From Lentinus brumalis (taxonomy: Eukaryota > Basidiomycota > Agaricomycetes > Polyporales > Polyporaceae), in NCBI GenBank assembly GCA_001792895.1, contig MARA01000003.1, forward strand, positions 1,116,001 to 1,180,000: a stretch of 64,000 nucleotides of DNA, given 5' to 3'. The position numbers and the translations under genes were made by a program. A model generated the notes under the pieces. The model was not told the DNA's origin. It worked only from the letters and a program-made list of their open reading frames with translations, and made no database searches. The first letter of the stretch is position 1, and each line of letters starts with the position of its first letter. This document shows, in pieces, positions 23,045 to 33,911 of the stretch.

Positions 23045-25259
23045 CTATAATCCGTTGACAACAAACTCGTGGTCTCCGCCCTCCAGGCCATCGACCCAAA
23101 CCCTCCCTGCGGCGTCGCCTTCGGCTACTGCATCCTGAAAGCCGCCTCCGGTGACCCTCGCCTTGGTGTGGTTGCCGGGGAGTGGAAGGCCAATCGTGCC
23201 CGTCGTCCCTTTTGGGGTGGTGATCTGCAACTGGAAGACGCTCCCGTGGACTGACCACTTGGACGAGAAGAGTCCCCGGCTCGTCGAGAAGCCGGCGTCG
23301 ACGTGCGAGAGATCACCGAGCTGCGGCACGATTGCCCAGGTCGCGCCGGCGTCGCTCAGGATCTGTATGCCGGCGACAAACGTCTGCGGAGGAGAAGACG
23401 GCGTGTCAGCGAGCGTGCAAAACGACTGACATGCAGGCGACGTGCGCGCCGCACGAGGACGACATCCAGAACTCAGTACTCAGGACTCACCGTGAGAGAG
23501 CTCGTCGGGCCTGTCGCCCAGCCATGCGCGTGCGAGATGCGGGGGTCGTTCGCGTACGGGGCATAGTGCAGCTCGCCGGTGACAGAGTACCCCTCGATGA
23601 ACGTGCTGTTCGTCATGCGCGGGTCGTCGAGCATGAAGTCCGCCCACATGTTGCGCACGAGCGCGAGCGCGGTGTCCGTGCGGTTCGCCATGAAGTGCGC
23701 CTCGAGCTCGAAGCCCGAGATGAAGGGCGACACCGCGTCTGCAGCTTCGGGCGCGGGGGCGCCGTACGGGCCCCAACGCGCCTGCAGCGCGGAGGAGATC
23801 TGTGCGACTTGCGAGGGGAGGTGACGAGTCCCGACTTGACCGCCCATGCGTTCCCGTCTTGCGGTGCGAGGGTCGTCGTCTCGTTGTCGCGGAAGAGGCC
23901 GACGGAGGGCTGCCAGAGGAGCGGGATGGCGGCAGCCTGGATCCCGCTCGCAAGCTGTGCCCAGTGGTCGGCCGTACTGTTGTCATTCTCGATCCGCGCG
24001 AGCTCGATGCCGAGGTTGAGGGCGTAGAAGAGGATGGAGTTGGCCTCTATATTGTGCCCGCCCATGCCGAAGCGGAGCCAGTCGGCGGGGGCGGGGATGT
24101 TGGCGAGGCCGGTAGAGTCGATCTGCTGGACGGCCCACTCAATACCGGACTTCCAGCCAGCCCACTTGTCGGTGAGGTAGGACTGGTCCCCGCTCCAGTG
24201 GTAGTAGTTGGCGACGCCGATGAGGGCGTACAAATGGTACGTGAAGGAAACGATGCCGCGCTCGTTGAATGGGTAGCCGGCGTAGGGGAGTTGACCGGTC
24301 GTGGTCTGCAGGTTGAAGAGGGAGTCGAGGGCATTGCGGATGGAGATGAGGTCGCGAGTGGTGACTGCGATGCCGGGCACTGCGATGGACATATCGCCGC
24401 TCCATACAAGCCTGTCTCTTTTCGCGCCGTCGGTTAGGGTGGAGGTGCCATTGGTGATAGTGGTGTTCAGCGACCACTCCAGAGTGCCGTTCGCGCTGGA
24501 GTTGCTGGGGACTGATTCGAGCGCGTCTCCTCGCGTGGGGTCAATCGTCACTAGTTGGTTTGTGTATGCGCCTATGCGCTTGTGAGAACACGACTCAGCA
24601 GGACAGCAGTGAGCCATTTACCTGCATACCAAACACTGACGGATGGTCAGCCTACAAATGCGACACGCATGGGTGACGTCGACGTACCGGTTCAACTTCT
24701 CGTCGTTAGAATGGAACCACCCAGTGTAATCTTGCAGAGTGTTCTCCTCCCAATGCGGCATTGCGGTGAAGTGGACCCAAAGATCTTTGATGGATAGTTT
24801 CGTGGTGCCCAGATTGACGACAGTGAGGTAGCGAAAGGCACCACGCTCCTTGTCCGGAGAGGCCTCATAGGACCCGGAGCTTGTGACATTGAACACCAGC
24901 GGCGCGTCCAGCCCGGAGTCCGCGGTAGCATCGCATGCCGCTGACGAGACCCACAGAGAACTCTCCGTGAATGTGATACCGATGCTCCCGTTCTGGGACG
25001 AGACTACCAGGTTCACCAGCCCAGCGATGTTCTTGCCGAAGTCGTAGGTGACCGACGAGTTGAATGCGTCCAGCACGAGTGTTTGCCCGGACGGCTTATG
25101 GCCCGCTAGGAGAGCGGCCGCCGACGTCAAGGGATCATGCTGGTCATATATGGCCACCGGGCGGATCGTTCGCGAGGAAGGTGCAAGGATATACTGGTTG
25201 TAGGGTATCGCTGCCGCGGTCGTCGCGATTATTGACAAGAGCGAAAGGAACAGCTGCAT
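23045..25259 (-). CDS. Secreted GH78-type (alpha-L-rhamnosidase-like) glycosidase, interrupted by a frameshift
   Basis: Four exons (24688-25259, 24622-24635, 23491-24571, 23045-23383) would give about 665 residues. A signal peptide is clear (MQLFLSLLSIIATTAAA). The N-terminal beta domain contains VTYDFGKNIAGLVNL and the six-hairpin domain holds KRDRLVWSGDMSIAVP, then YPFNERGIVSFTYHLYAL and ADWLRFGMGGHNIEANS. The last exon matches the small C-terminal beta domain (GFSTSRGLFSSKWSVHGS). This order suits fungal GH78 and related enzymes that trim plant pectin side chains. Within exon 3, at a run of four G at 23815-23818, the open frame shifts by one base; both sides are otherwise conserved. Either the gene is newly broken or one base is missing in the assembly. 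A 14-base exon encodes VWYAG. Confidence 0.8.
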
Positions 25260-25897
25260 TGTCGTAGAGGCTTCTGAGATTGGTTGCCATACTCGCTCGG
25301 GTGCCCAAGATTTATATATCTGCAGAGAGACCGTTCGTCACTGAACTTCTCGCTGACAACAAAGTGCTCACATGAACAGTTCCTTCGCATATCTACCAGG
25401 CATATGACCTGCCATGCTCGTCAAGATGGCCGACGTTGAATGCCCTTCCTACTAGTCTGCCCCATCGCGGTTCCGCAATTGCCGGCGGTAGGTCATGGGC
25501 TGCAGAGAGCGAACTTTGTGAGCTTCTTTCCTCCATGTCGCATCATGCGCATGATGCCGTACATCGGACTCAGAGTTGGAGGCGGTCACTTTAGTCACTA
25601 ACGACTGTGAAGTGCATGAGAACGAGTATACGTAGTAAGTAGCTCCGGTTGCGAGGAGACTGAGGATGCATGTGTGTTCATCAATGTCATGGAGGTTCGA
25701 ATCCAAGAGCGCCAGGCCGCGAGCGCTTTCCAGACCAAGTCCGGACCGGGAGACAGGAGACACGTCTGTGGGACACCGTCGTGGTCCTCCTTAGACTCGC
25801 ACTTGCTTTACATCCTGCTCGAAACACTCTCTTCTACGTCCAACGGCGCACATGCGGCACTGATCATAGCAGGTCTACTCACATCACACCAGTCGTC
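25260..25897. promoter_or_regulatory. Divergent intergenic region, glycosidase/BET1
   Basis: About 640 bases lie between the glycosidase (-) and BET1 (+) starts. A TATATA box near 25,313 is well placed for the minus-strand glycosidase. No gene is seen. Confidence 0.4.
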
Positions 25898-26519
25898 ATG
25901 TCACACCGGTAGGCAATGCACACTGGTTGGGTTCGGCTCTGTAGCTCACTCAAGACTTGTGACAACACAGGAACAGAACAACTCTGCGCGACCGCTCCCA
26001 GCTTCTTGGTACCAACGAATACAGCACTCCACCCTCTTCAGGTCGCTCATCACCCTTCGGAAGCGGGAGTGGAAGGGAGAACCCTTTCCAGCCTCTGGGA
26101 CAACGTTATGCCGATGACTTGGAGGGTCAGAATGACGAGCACCTTGAAGGTCTAACGGCGAAGGTTAAGCTGCTCAAGGATGTGAGTCTTCACTCGCTGG
26201 TCTATCTTATGGAGAGTCCCTTCATGCGTCATATGTCCATGCACCCAGATTACGATTGGCATTGGCAATGAGGTCCGCGACTCGACCATACAACTCAGCC
26301 AGATGGTGCGTCCAACCTCCTTCTCCTGTTCTTGCATCCCTGTCTCATACAATGCCCTGTCAGAACGATGCTTTCTCAGAGACTTCTGGCATCCTCAAAG
26401 GCACGTTCCGTCGCATGAATAATATGGCCTCCAGGCAAGGATGCCGCTGGCTGTGGTACATAATCTTCCTCCTCCTCGTCTTCTGGTTCTTCATTGTCGT
26501 TTGGTGGTTTCGGAGATGA
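25898..26519 (+). CDS. BET1: ER-Golgi Qc-SNARE Bet1
   Basis: Four exons: 25898-25908, 25971-26181, 26249-26305 and 26364-26519, 144 residues, the usual Bet1 size. A Ser/Gly/Pro-rich start (MSHRNRTTLRDRSQLLG) leads into the SNARE motif, about residues 55-115: DDLEGQNDEHLEGLTAKV, IGIGNEVRDSTIQLSQM and SETSGILKGTFRRM. A tail anchor follows (YIIFLLLVFWFFIVVWW). Bet1 pairs with Sed5, Bos1 and Sec22 to fuse ER-derived vesicles with the Golgi. The central layer residue is expected in the DSTIQLSQ part. The 11-base first exon was chosen because it supplies ATG and restores phase at CG|G. Confidence 0.92.
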
Positions 26520-26759
26520 TATTCTTCGCCCTTTCCCCGAGCACACATCTTGCACACTGGAAACACCGCCGAGCTAGAGAAGAGTGCTGCTCCGGAATGC
26601 GGAGCCAGCGAAGCCATTACGGCTGAAGATACAATACGGTGAGCACGAATAAGGTACAAAGCCAAACGCGCGAAGCCTAGGCGTGAGTCAAAGCGAACAA
26701 GGAACCCCAAAACATTAAGAGTACAAGAAGAGTGACAAGGTGGCTGCGGTAGGCGAGCA

Positions 26760-29152
26760 CTATGGCTCCTCCCTAAGCTTGTTGTGTGCGATTTCCCAGA
26801 CCATCTTCCGCCGAAGGTACGGCATGTTGGCCTGTGTGAAGCGGAAGTCTTCTTCCCCGCGAGAAAGCGCCTCCAAGAATTGGCAGGTGAATACACCACA
26901 ATCATAGCCGTTCTCTTGTTGGGGCGTTTCCTAGAGCGGATCTGTCAACGAAGCCCGGAGCTGGGAATTGCCAACAGGACGTACCGGCTGCACGTAGTCC
27001 TCCCAACCAGTGAAATCAAACGGCTTCTTCTTCTTATCCATGTGCTCCGCGTTCAAGTATTGACGCAGAGCCTGCACATTGCATAAGACACCAGAGCGAC
27101 AGGAAAGTGAACGTTGCGTACCTTGTGCACTGGACTCGGATTCATGTTCATGCTGTCGTACGCCTCTATGCGCTTCTTGCGGAAGTTGATCGCGGCAGCA
27201 GTCCAGTGGGCATTGCCATGGTTAATGGGTATAAGGATGATATCTTTTGAGAAGATATCGATCTGCACATTGACTTGTTGAGGACACGGGACTAGAATAT
27301 GGAACGGATACGCACCTTCTTTGTCCACTTCGCCAGCCTTGCCTTCTCGTAGCCCTGTCCCTTCAGCTTGGACCAGAAGAAGGTGCTGAAGTAGTGCGCG
27401 TTAAGCGGTTTCTTCCGTCCTTTTCCGGTACCAGCACCCGGATTCTCCTTCGACTCCTCCGCGCGCAACAAGATCATCTGGCCGTAAAAGTTGATAATCT
27501 CGTCGTTCAACCACTGCGCCGGCTTTAGGCGAGAAATATCCTCGTCCGACACCTGCTCCTTCGCACACTTCGCAATGAGCCCCTTCTTTCGGAACAGAGC
27601 ATCGACCTCAGCATCCTCGTTCGGTGGAAGCGATGCTGGCAATGGTTTCCGCTTGGGTCGCAGACGCTCCTCAATTTCTTCGTCCTTGGCAAGGCGATTG
27701 AGGCGGAGCTGGTCGAGTGTCGGAACAAAAGGTTTAGGTGGTTTGGGACCCTTCAGCGCATCCTGCGCCTTCTGGATGGCGCGTTGTAGGAAGTCGGGGT
27801 CGACGTGCTAGTGATGAGTGTCAGGCGGCCGGCCAATTTGAGGTGGCAGGTTCGTCACTCACGTCAGGGAATGAATGCCTCTTCCTCTCATCCTGCTTCG
27901 CCCTTGAACGCAAGTCGACTAATGACGGGGATGCTGGATGTATTATCAGCGCCTAGTGTAGAAGTCTACTAAGGAGCTGAACGTACGTGCGAAAGCACCG
28001 GTCTTGTCTAGCTTCTCTAGACGTGCCTGGTAGACCAATAGACCTGACACACATGTTCAGAAGCCAAGCAGCAAGTATGGACAGAGGAAAACATACTTTG
28101 GAAGGAATCGAAGTCAGAGGAAAAGCCTATGCAGAGAGGTGGTTATAAGTCTTGCTGGCTCTGCTGCACGTCTCGGGCACTCACCTGTAGACCGTCGGAT
28201 GTGGTACAACTCCTTCAGATCCTTCTCCATCTGCTCCCGTGTGCGCCTCGTCTCTTCCTTGACCCTCTCCTTGTGCTGTGGCGCCTGTCAATGCTGTTCA
28301 AACCACACCAGGGATACTACTACTCACCGCTTTAGCGTGTATATGTTCCCTCTCGATATACCCCTTCACCGACTTCCTGCGCCTACGCGCATTCTGTCGC
28401 AATGCCACACCAAGTTCAGGATACGTCTGAGTCGCATGAGAGACTATCGAGGATGTAGAATCCTGGGTAGATGGCGGGGACATGAGCCCAGTCGACTTCG
28501 GGTCCTCATGCAAGTCAGACACCTTATGATCGTAAGGGCCGGACAAGGTGTTCTTTGACGTGGACGCCACGGCGTTCGTCTGCTGCAAGTTCTCGTACGA
28601 CTTGAGGTAGGGGCGATGTTCTTTGCCGCTATCTCGTCCCGTCTGCACTCTCTGGTGTATATCATTAGCAGCGGGAGCTGACGTGGAGAGCTGGATGGGT
28701 TGGTGGGAAGTGGTTGGCCGTGCCGGGAAAATGGGTATGGGTTGGCGCGAAGGGAGCTTGCGGGTAGGATGAGTCGAACGAGCGGGTGGAGGAGAGGGCG
28801 GAGGCGAAGGTATTGAACCTTGCTCGTGTACAGGTGGTGCAGTTGCAGATGCAGATCGGGACGGAACGTATATAGGCTCATCCCTGGTGCCCCCAGCAAC
28901 TGGTAGAAGGTTGAGTTCATACATGGGCACGATGATTGAGTGAGTCATGCACTCACGGCGAAAGAAGAAAGAAGCGGTGTCTTTCAGAATATGCATGAAG
29001 TCCACTGTCAACCTTGTCCAACGCGCCAACAGCGCGTAGTCTTGGGACGGGGTGCTGTTGCCGCCTAGAGGATGGTGGGTCGTCGTCCGAGGCTGTTTCG
29101 AGGCGCGTAGAGGAAGTAGAGTATCCGACGCCCGTCGTTTGTGTCCGAGCAT
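26760..29152 (-). CDS. ULP1: Ulp1-type SUMO protease (C48 family)
   Basis: Ten exons from 29152 to 26760 give about 635 residues. The first 370 residues are disordered and Pro/Ser/Arg-rich with a basic segment (ARRRRKSVKGYIEREH). The C-terminal 220 residues are the protease: AQWLNDEIINFYGQM, HYFSTFFWSKL, then the His in NHGNAHW, the Asp in AYDSMN, the Gln in TPQQENGYDCGVF and the catalytic Cys in the same block. Ulp1 matures SUMO and strips it from targets at nuclear pores. All ten joins hold phase. The start is uncertain: another open frame extends upstream to about 29,534 without its own ATG and could be an extra spliced N-terminus. The first intron (28900-28956) is 57 bases, in frame and stop-free. 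Confidence 0.9.
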
Positions 29153-29509
29153 GGGGGCAGGTAGCGAAGCGGGCGGGGGCGGGGAAGAGCGTTGTGTGTG
29201 CTGTGGTCGGCCTACGCGGTTCTGAGATACCGCGGGCGATGTCGTGTGTGTTTTGAGCGGCTGCTGGTATCGCCAAGTTCTGACCCACGCGCGCGATAGA
29301 GTCTGGGGTGATGCGAGGAGATAGGACGCGGCGCAGCGGAGGGCGGGAGGGGAGCGAGGCGAGCGGGAGGTTCGAGAAGAAAGTCAGCGACAAGGACCAC
29401 TCCAAGCGCCGATCATGGGCGCGCCGCTCGGGCGCTTCCTTCCCCACAAGGTTGTGGCACTGCACCCCTCTCTCGAACTCTTCCAAACCACCCAGATCGT
29501 TCCTCCGCC

Positions 29510-30486
29510 ATGGCTTGGAGATGTAGCGGTACAACCAACCTCGAACTAGTTCAGAACATGGCCAGGAATCACATTATAACATCTGACCGTGTGCTGGAGG
29601 TATGCTGACCACAGCCACAATACTGGGAAGTTGGCAGATTGACTTCAGAACAGGCCATGAGCAAAGTCGATCGTGCATGCTTTGTTCGAGAGCCGAAGAC
29701 AGCGTACGAGGATTCACCGCAGTAAGTTCTTGTTGGTGCAACCATGCGAGATGACTTGATTGACAAGCTCGTGCAGACACATAGGGTATGGTGCAACCAT
29801 ATCCGCGCCGCACATGGTGTGCACTGCTCGCCTCATCGTGGCGCAAATCTTGCATTCATCGTCGCATCGCTCATTTCTGTAGCATGCGTACGCAGTCGAG
29901 AACCTTCTGCCCTTCCTGAAGCCTGGGGCGCGCGTGTTGGATGTCGGCTCCGGCTCCGGATACATCTCAGCTGTCCTCTACCACCTGATCCAAGAGCCCG
30001 CAGATCCTCGGAACGCGGACGGCAGAGTTTATGGGATCGAGCATATTCCCGAACTTGTTGACTGGTCCCTTGACAACCTGCGCAAAGACGGACTCGATGC
30101 GGCGGTAGATCAGGGCAAGATCAAGATCGTAGCTGGAGATGGAAGAAAGGGTGCGTTAGGCGCAGTCCATTGGTACCTCGCAAGCTGCTAACCTGCTGGT
30201 AGGTCAACCAGACGGCGGCCCTTACAATGCTATCCATGTCGGTGCAGCTGCTCCCATCATGCCAGTCGCTCTGGTGGAGCAACTCGCCAGCCCTGGACGC
30301 ATGTTCATCCCCGTTGGGACACACTCTCAGCAGATTCTACAAGTGGATAAGGATGGGAACGGCAACGTTACTGAGACCCCGCTGCTCAATGTGTTGGTAC
30401 GTAGTTGCTGAGATTTATGTCACTTTGGCGTAACTCAATGTTGTTGACAGTACGTGCCCCTGACTGACCGCGACAAGCAAGTATGA
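29510..30486 (+). CDS. Protein-L-isoaspartate O-methyltransferase
   Basis: Six exons: 29510-29599, 29654-29721, 29777-29816, 29883-30150, 30203-30396 and 30451-30486, 231 residues. Family blocks run in order: VQNMARNHIITSDRV, KVDRACFVREPKTAYEDSPQ, IGYGATISAPHMHAYAVE, the SAM-binding motif RVLDVGSGSGYISAV, YGIEHIPELV, IVAGDGRKG, YNAIHVGAAAP and LVEQLASPGRMFIPVG. The enzyme methylates isoaspartyl residues in aged proteins using S-adenosylmethionine so that they can revert to aspartate; it is usually cytosolic. The 40-base exon 3 carries the substrate-binding ISAPHM motif. Its start codon lies some 360 bases from the ULP1 start on the other strand. Confidence 0.93.
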
Positions 30487-30979
30487 GCACTGCGTCAAGT
30501 ATGTACCATAGCTGGACTTGCGCCATACGAGCAGACATACTATAGCAGCATGAACAAACAATACTTAGCCTTGAGCGTAAGTACCTTCCTAGCGGGAGCC
30601 ATCTCACTACTAGTCAATACAATTCACCATCGTCGTGGTCAGCTTCAGCAGGATAGCATCCATAAGCATCGGGAAGACCAACGTATGTACCTGTAAACTT
30701 ATTTCACCCTAGTACTGTATTGCAGCTTCTCTATTACTATTACCTGTTATTGCGACTATTCATCGACTCTCGTTCTCACTTATTGTTCAATCGTGCCTTC
30801 TGAAGTCTGAATTGCCTCAAAGTACGGTCATGCAGGGGCGGCCATCGTCAGTAAGTAAGTTGGCAGTTGGTAAACGCAAACCGAGATCCGGGTGTACGGC
30901 CCGGCATCGCTCCGGTTACAGACGGTGTATGTACGCACTATTGCAACTCCCATCCCACTTCCACCTTTCACGACGCGAT
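30487..30979. other. Intergenic, no gene seen
   Basis: This is the spacer between two co-directional genes. It is rather AT-rich for this window, with several TATT/TACT stretches, and has no supported ORF. Confidence 0.4.
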
Positions 30980-32268
30980 ATGTCTGAACTACTTGCCGAC
31001 GACCCTGAGTGGGCGGATGTCGTGCCTATCCGCCAATACGAGAATGTGAATCCTATCGCGCCTATCTTCTACAGCGAGGAGTGTCCGTACGGGCCCAGTC
31101 CGTTCACGTTCATGCGTTGACATCTGAACCATCTGCAGACAAGGATGCCACCGACTACTTCCGCGGAGTGCTCAAGACGGGAGAGATGAGCCCACGCGTC
31201 CTTCAGCTGACGGAGCGGATCATAAGAATGAATCCTGCCCACTATACTGCATGGTGAGCCCGTGTCCTATGTTCCGCTCGTTCAGTGCCAGATTTGCGCG
31301 TTATGCTGCGGTAGGCAACACCGATACAAGACCGTGATCGCTTTGAAGATTCCTTTGGAAGAAGAGCTGGAGCTTATGAATGAGATTGCGACGACGTTCC
31401 TCAAGACATACCAAGTGTGGCATCACCGCCGTCTCCTGCTCACCGCACTCAACTCAATCGACGCTGCAGCACGCGAGCTCGAATTCCTCAAGACCGTGTT
31501 GCGCGCAGATGCGAAGAACTATCATACTTGGTCGTTTCGACAGTGGATCCTCGCACACTTCAACGATGAGGAACGCCTCTGGGCGGGCGAGCGGGCGTAT
31601 ATTGAGGACCTCCTCGAGCAGGACGTACGCAACAATTCGGCGTGGCACCATCGCTTTTTTGTCGTGTTCTCAAGTGGGATACGACTTGGAGACGAAGATA
31701 GGGATCAGATGCTTAGACGGGAACTATCGTGGGTGCCCCGCTTTGGTCCGTAGATCCCTTGCTCACGCAAGCCCCCTCTGCCCATGTAGCTTTGTGAAGG
31801 AGAAAATCGCCCTAGCTCCGAACAATCCTTCCGCATGGAACTACCTCCGAGGCGCACTCGAGCATACCAACACCCCTTTCTCCACGCTCACTACCTTCGT
31901 CGAGCTGTACACGACATCACAGCCTTCTTCACGCGGCAGAGACGAGGATGTTGTCGACCTCGACAACCCGCCTCCGTCCGCTGGTGCGCAGCTCCCGGCT
32001 GTTGCGGCACTGGAGTTCTTGGCCGACATATATGAGAAGGAGGGCGGAGATGCGAGCGCGAAGGCAGTAGAGGTATGCTGCGAAAACATCTACCTGCACA
32101 AAGAAGCCGTACACTGACATGCTGCTAAGATCTGGAAGTCTCTCGCGAATGAGAAAGACGTTATACGCAAGAAGTACGACACTTCTTCGCAGTATCTCTG
32201 CATTGGGGCTGATCGTGACGCACAGATATTGGGAGTACCGTATCCGAGACGCTCTGTCGAAGGCATGA
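30980..32268 (+). CDS. RAM2: Protein farnesyl/geranylgeranyltransferase alpha subunit
   Basis: Six exons: 30980-31082, 31139-31253, 31315-31728, 31790-32072, 32130-32173 and 32226-32268, 333 residues. Five PFTA repeats are visible: YTAWQHRYKTV, YQVWHHRRLLL, YHTWSFRQWIL, NSAWHHRFFVV and PSAWNYLRGAL. The start (DDPEWADVVPIRQYENVNPIAPIFYSEEY) and the end (KKYWEYRIRDALSKA) are the classic termini of the shared alpha subunit. Together with a beta subunit it adds farnesyl or geranylgeranyl to CaaX proteins such as Ras; a Ras with a CIIM end lies about 15 kb away. An unusual GTCCGT donor is used at the first intron, but only this join restores the YKDATDYFR block. Confidence 0.93.
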
Positions 32269-32538
32269 ATGAACTAAAGGAGTGCTTGTATCGATATGGA
32301 TTCACTTTGATGACTATTGCCGTGCTGTGTATGCTTGTAACAGGAACGAAGGAAGAATGACAGCTAACGAGGCAGAAACGTTGAAGTTCGGCTTGCATCG
32401 CAGTACTTGTGTAGTCGCAAGTACGTGGACAACGGTGCAATTACCCTGCTCTGCAGGATAAACTCGATTCTCCTATGATACAATGATTCGCTTCTGGTTT
32501 ACTGCGCAGCGAGTTATACGACCACCCCGCCGGCATTT

Positions 32539-33911
32539 CTAGACAGATCCGCATAGAGGATGCGTACGCTTCCGCTTAGCCCGTTGATAGACTGCCTCCC
32601 CGAAGGTCCTTCCTGCCGTGCACGCGCCTTTACAGTCCATGGGGGGTCTCTTCGGTGTCGCCGAAGATGACTTGGCACTGGCGTGTGTGTTGCGTGAACT
32701 GGCGCTGCTGATACTGGACTCGTCGTCTTCCCGCACGGGGAATTTTGCGACGAGGAAGATGAACTCTTCATCGTCGTCCTCGTTCAGTCGGGCCTTCTTG
32801 ACAGAATGGGAGTTGCTTCGCATGCTATCCTCGCTGACGCCTTCCTCGAAGTGGGGGATTGAGCCAACGACAGCCTCGTCGCTCGACTGGCCGCCACACT
32901 GCATACTAGTGGCGGCGGTCTCCTCTTCAGCAGAGTACTCCGCAAGCTCGTCCTTCTCGGGGAAGAACGTGTCGACCTCGAGGATCGCGCGGCGAAGCTC
33001 GGTAAGCGTGATGCGGCGCAGAGGGTTCAGAACGAAGATCCGGTGGAGGATTGCGTTCACACCGTCGGAAATCGGGAGCGACTTCATGAGCATATGGGGG
33101 TCGGTGAGGAACCAGGCAAAGCATTCGTCCACCGGCTCTGCCATGCGCCAGGGCTGGCGGCCGGTTATCATGTTCACGAGGATGACTCCCAGTGCCCAGA
33201 TGTCGCCGAAGCGAGTGCAGTACGGCTTCAGGCCTCCGAGAGAGCCCAAGCATTCTGTGATGATAGTCAGTCGCAACGAAAGACGCTGGGGGAATGAATC
33301 ATGGACTGACCAGGACTCATATATCCCTCGGTTCCAACCCTATGCTCGTTCGAGACATTCTTGTCGGTGGCGAGACCGAAGTCCGCGACGTAGACTTCCG
33401 ACCCGTCTTCGTTGGTCATGATGTTCTCGGGCTTGAGATCGCGGTGGAAGATGCGGGCCTTGTGGCACGCCTGCACGGCAGATATCAAGGACAGGAACGC
33501 GCTGCGCAGCAGCTCGTCCTTCCCGGCGTAAACCTCCTTGATGCAGACCTGCTCGTAGAGGTCGCCGCCTTTGCAGAGATCGAGCACGATGTAGAAGTAG
33601 TCATTGTCCTCGAACGCGTCGTAGATCTGGACGACGTTTTGATGGTGGGACACTTCCGCCTGGAGCGCGACCTCCCGACGGACCATCTCGAGCTCAGAGA
33701 GCGTCCTGGACGCTTTCGAGATGATCTTGACTGCGACATCAAGGCGGTCTTGGTCGGCGAGCGGGTCGAGGTCGATTGCGTGGTAGACAACGCCGAAAGA
33801 GCCCGAGCCGAGCATGGTGAGGAGTTGGAACCGGTCGTCGATGACACAGCCGGTCAAGTCGGGCATCGAGTCCGCTGCAGGGCCCATAGTCGCGACACAC
33901 GGCTGAGACAT
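32539..33911 (-). CDS. Serine/threonine protein kinase, Ran1/Pat1-like
   Basis: Two exons (33311-33911 and 32539-33254) give 438 residues. Kinase motifs are complete: LGSGSFGVVYHA (Gly loop), DVAVKII (VAVK Lys), HRDLKPEN, VADFGLAT (DFG) and GTEGYMSPE. The region after it (FGDIWALGVILVNMITGRQPW, then FFLTDPHMLMKSLPIS-like text) closely follows Ran1, Vhs1 and Sks1 kinases, which in yeasts link nutrients to growth or block meiosis. A Ser/Asp-rich tail of about 120 residues follows, with an acidic patch and basic end. The start was taken at the Met of MSQPCV; further upstream the frame has no ATG. Phosphorylation targets cannot be inferred. Confidence 0.9.

Noticed and set aside
25684..25705. A ggttcgaatcc word that looks like a tRNA B box
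   Set aside because: The T-arm stem does not pair around it, and no matching acceptor stem, D arm or A box is found upstream.
32618..33421. 267-codon plus-strand ORF antisense to the Ran1-like kinase
   Set aside because: It mirrors kinase codons and contains no recognisable domain or splice context.
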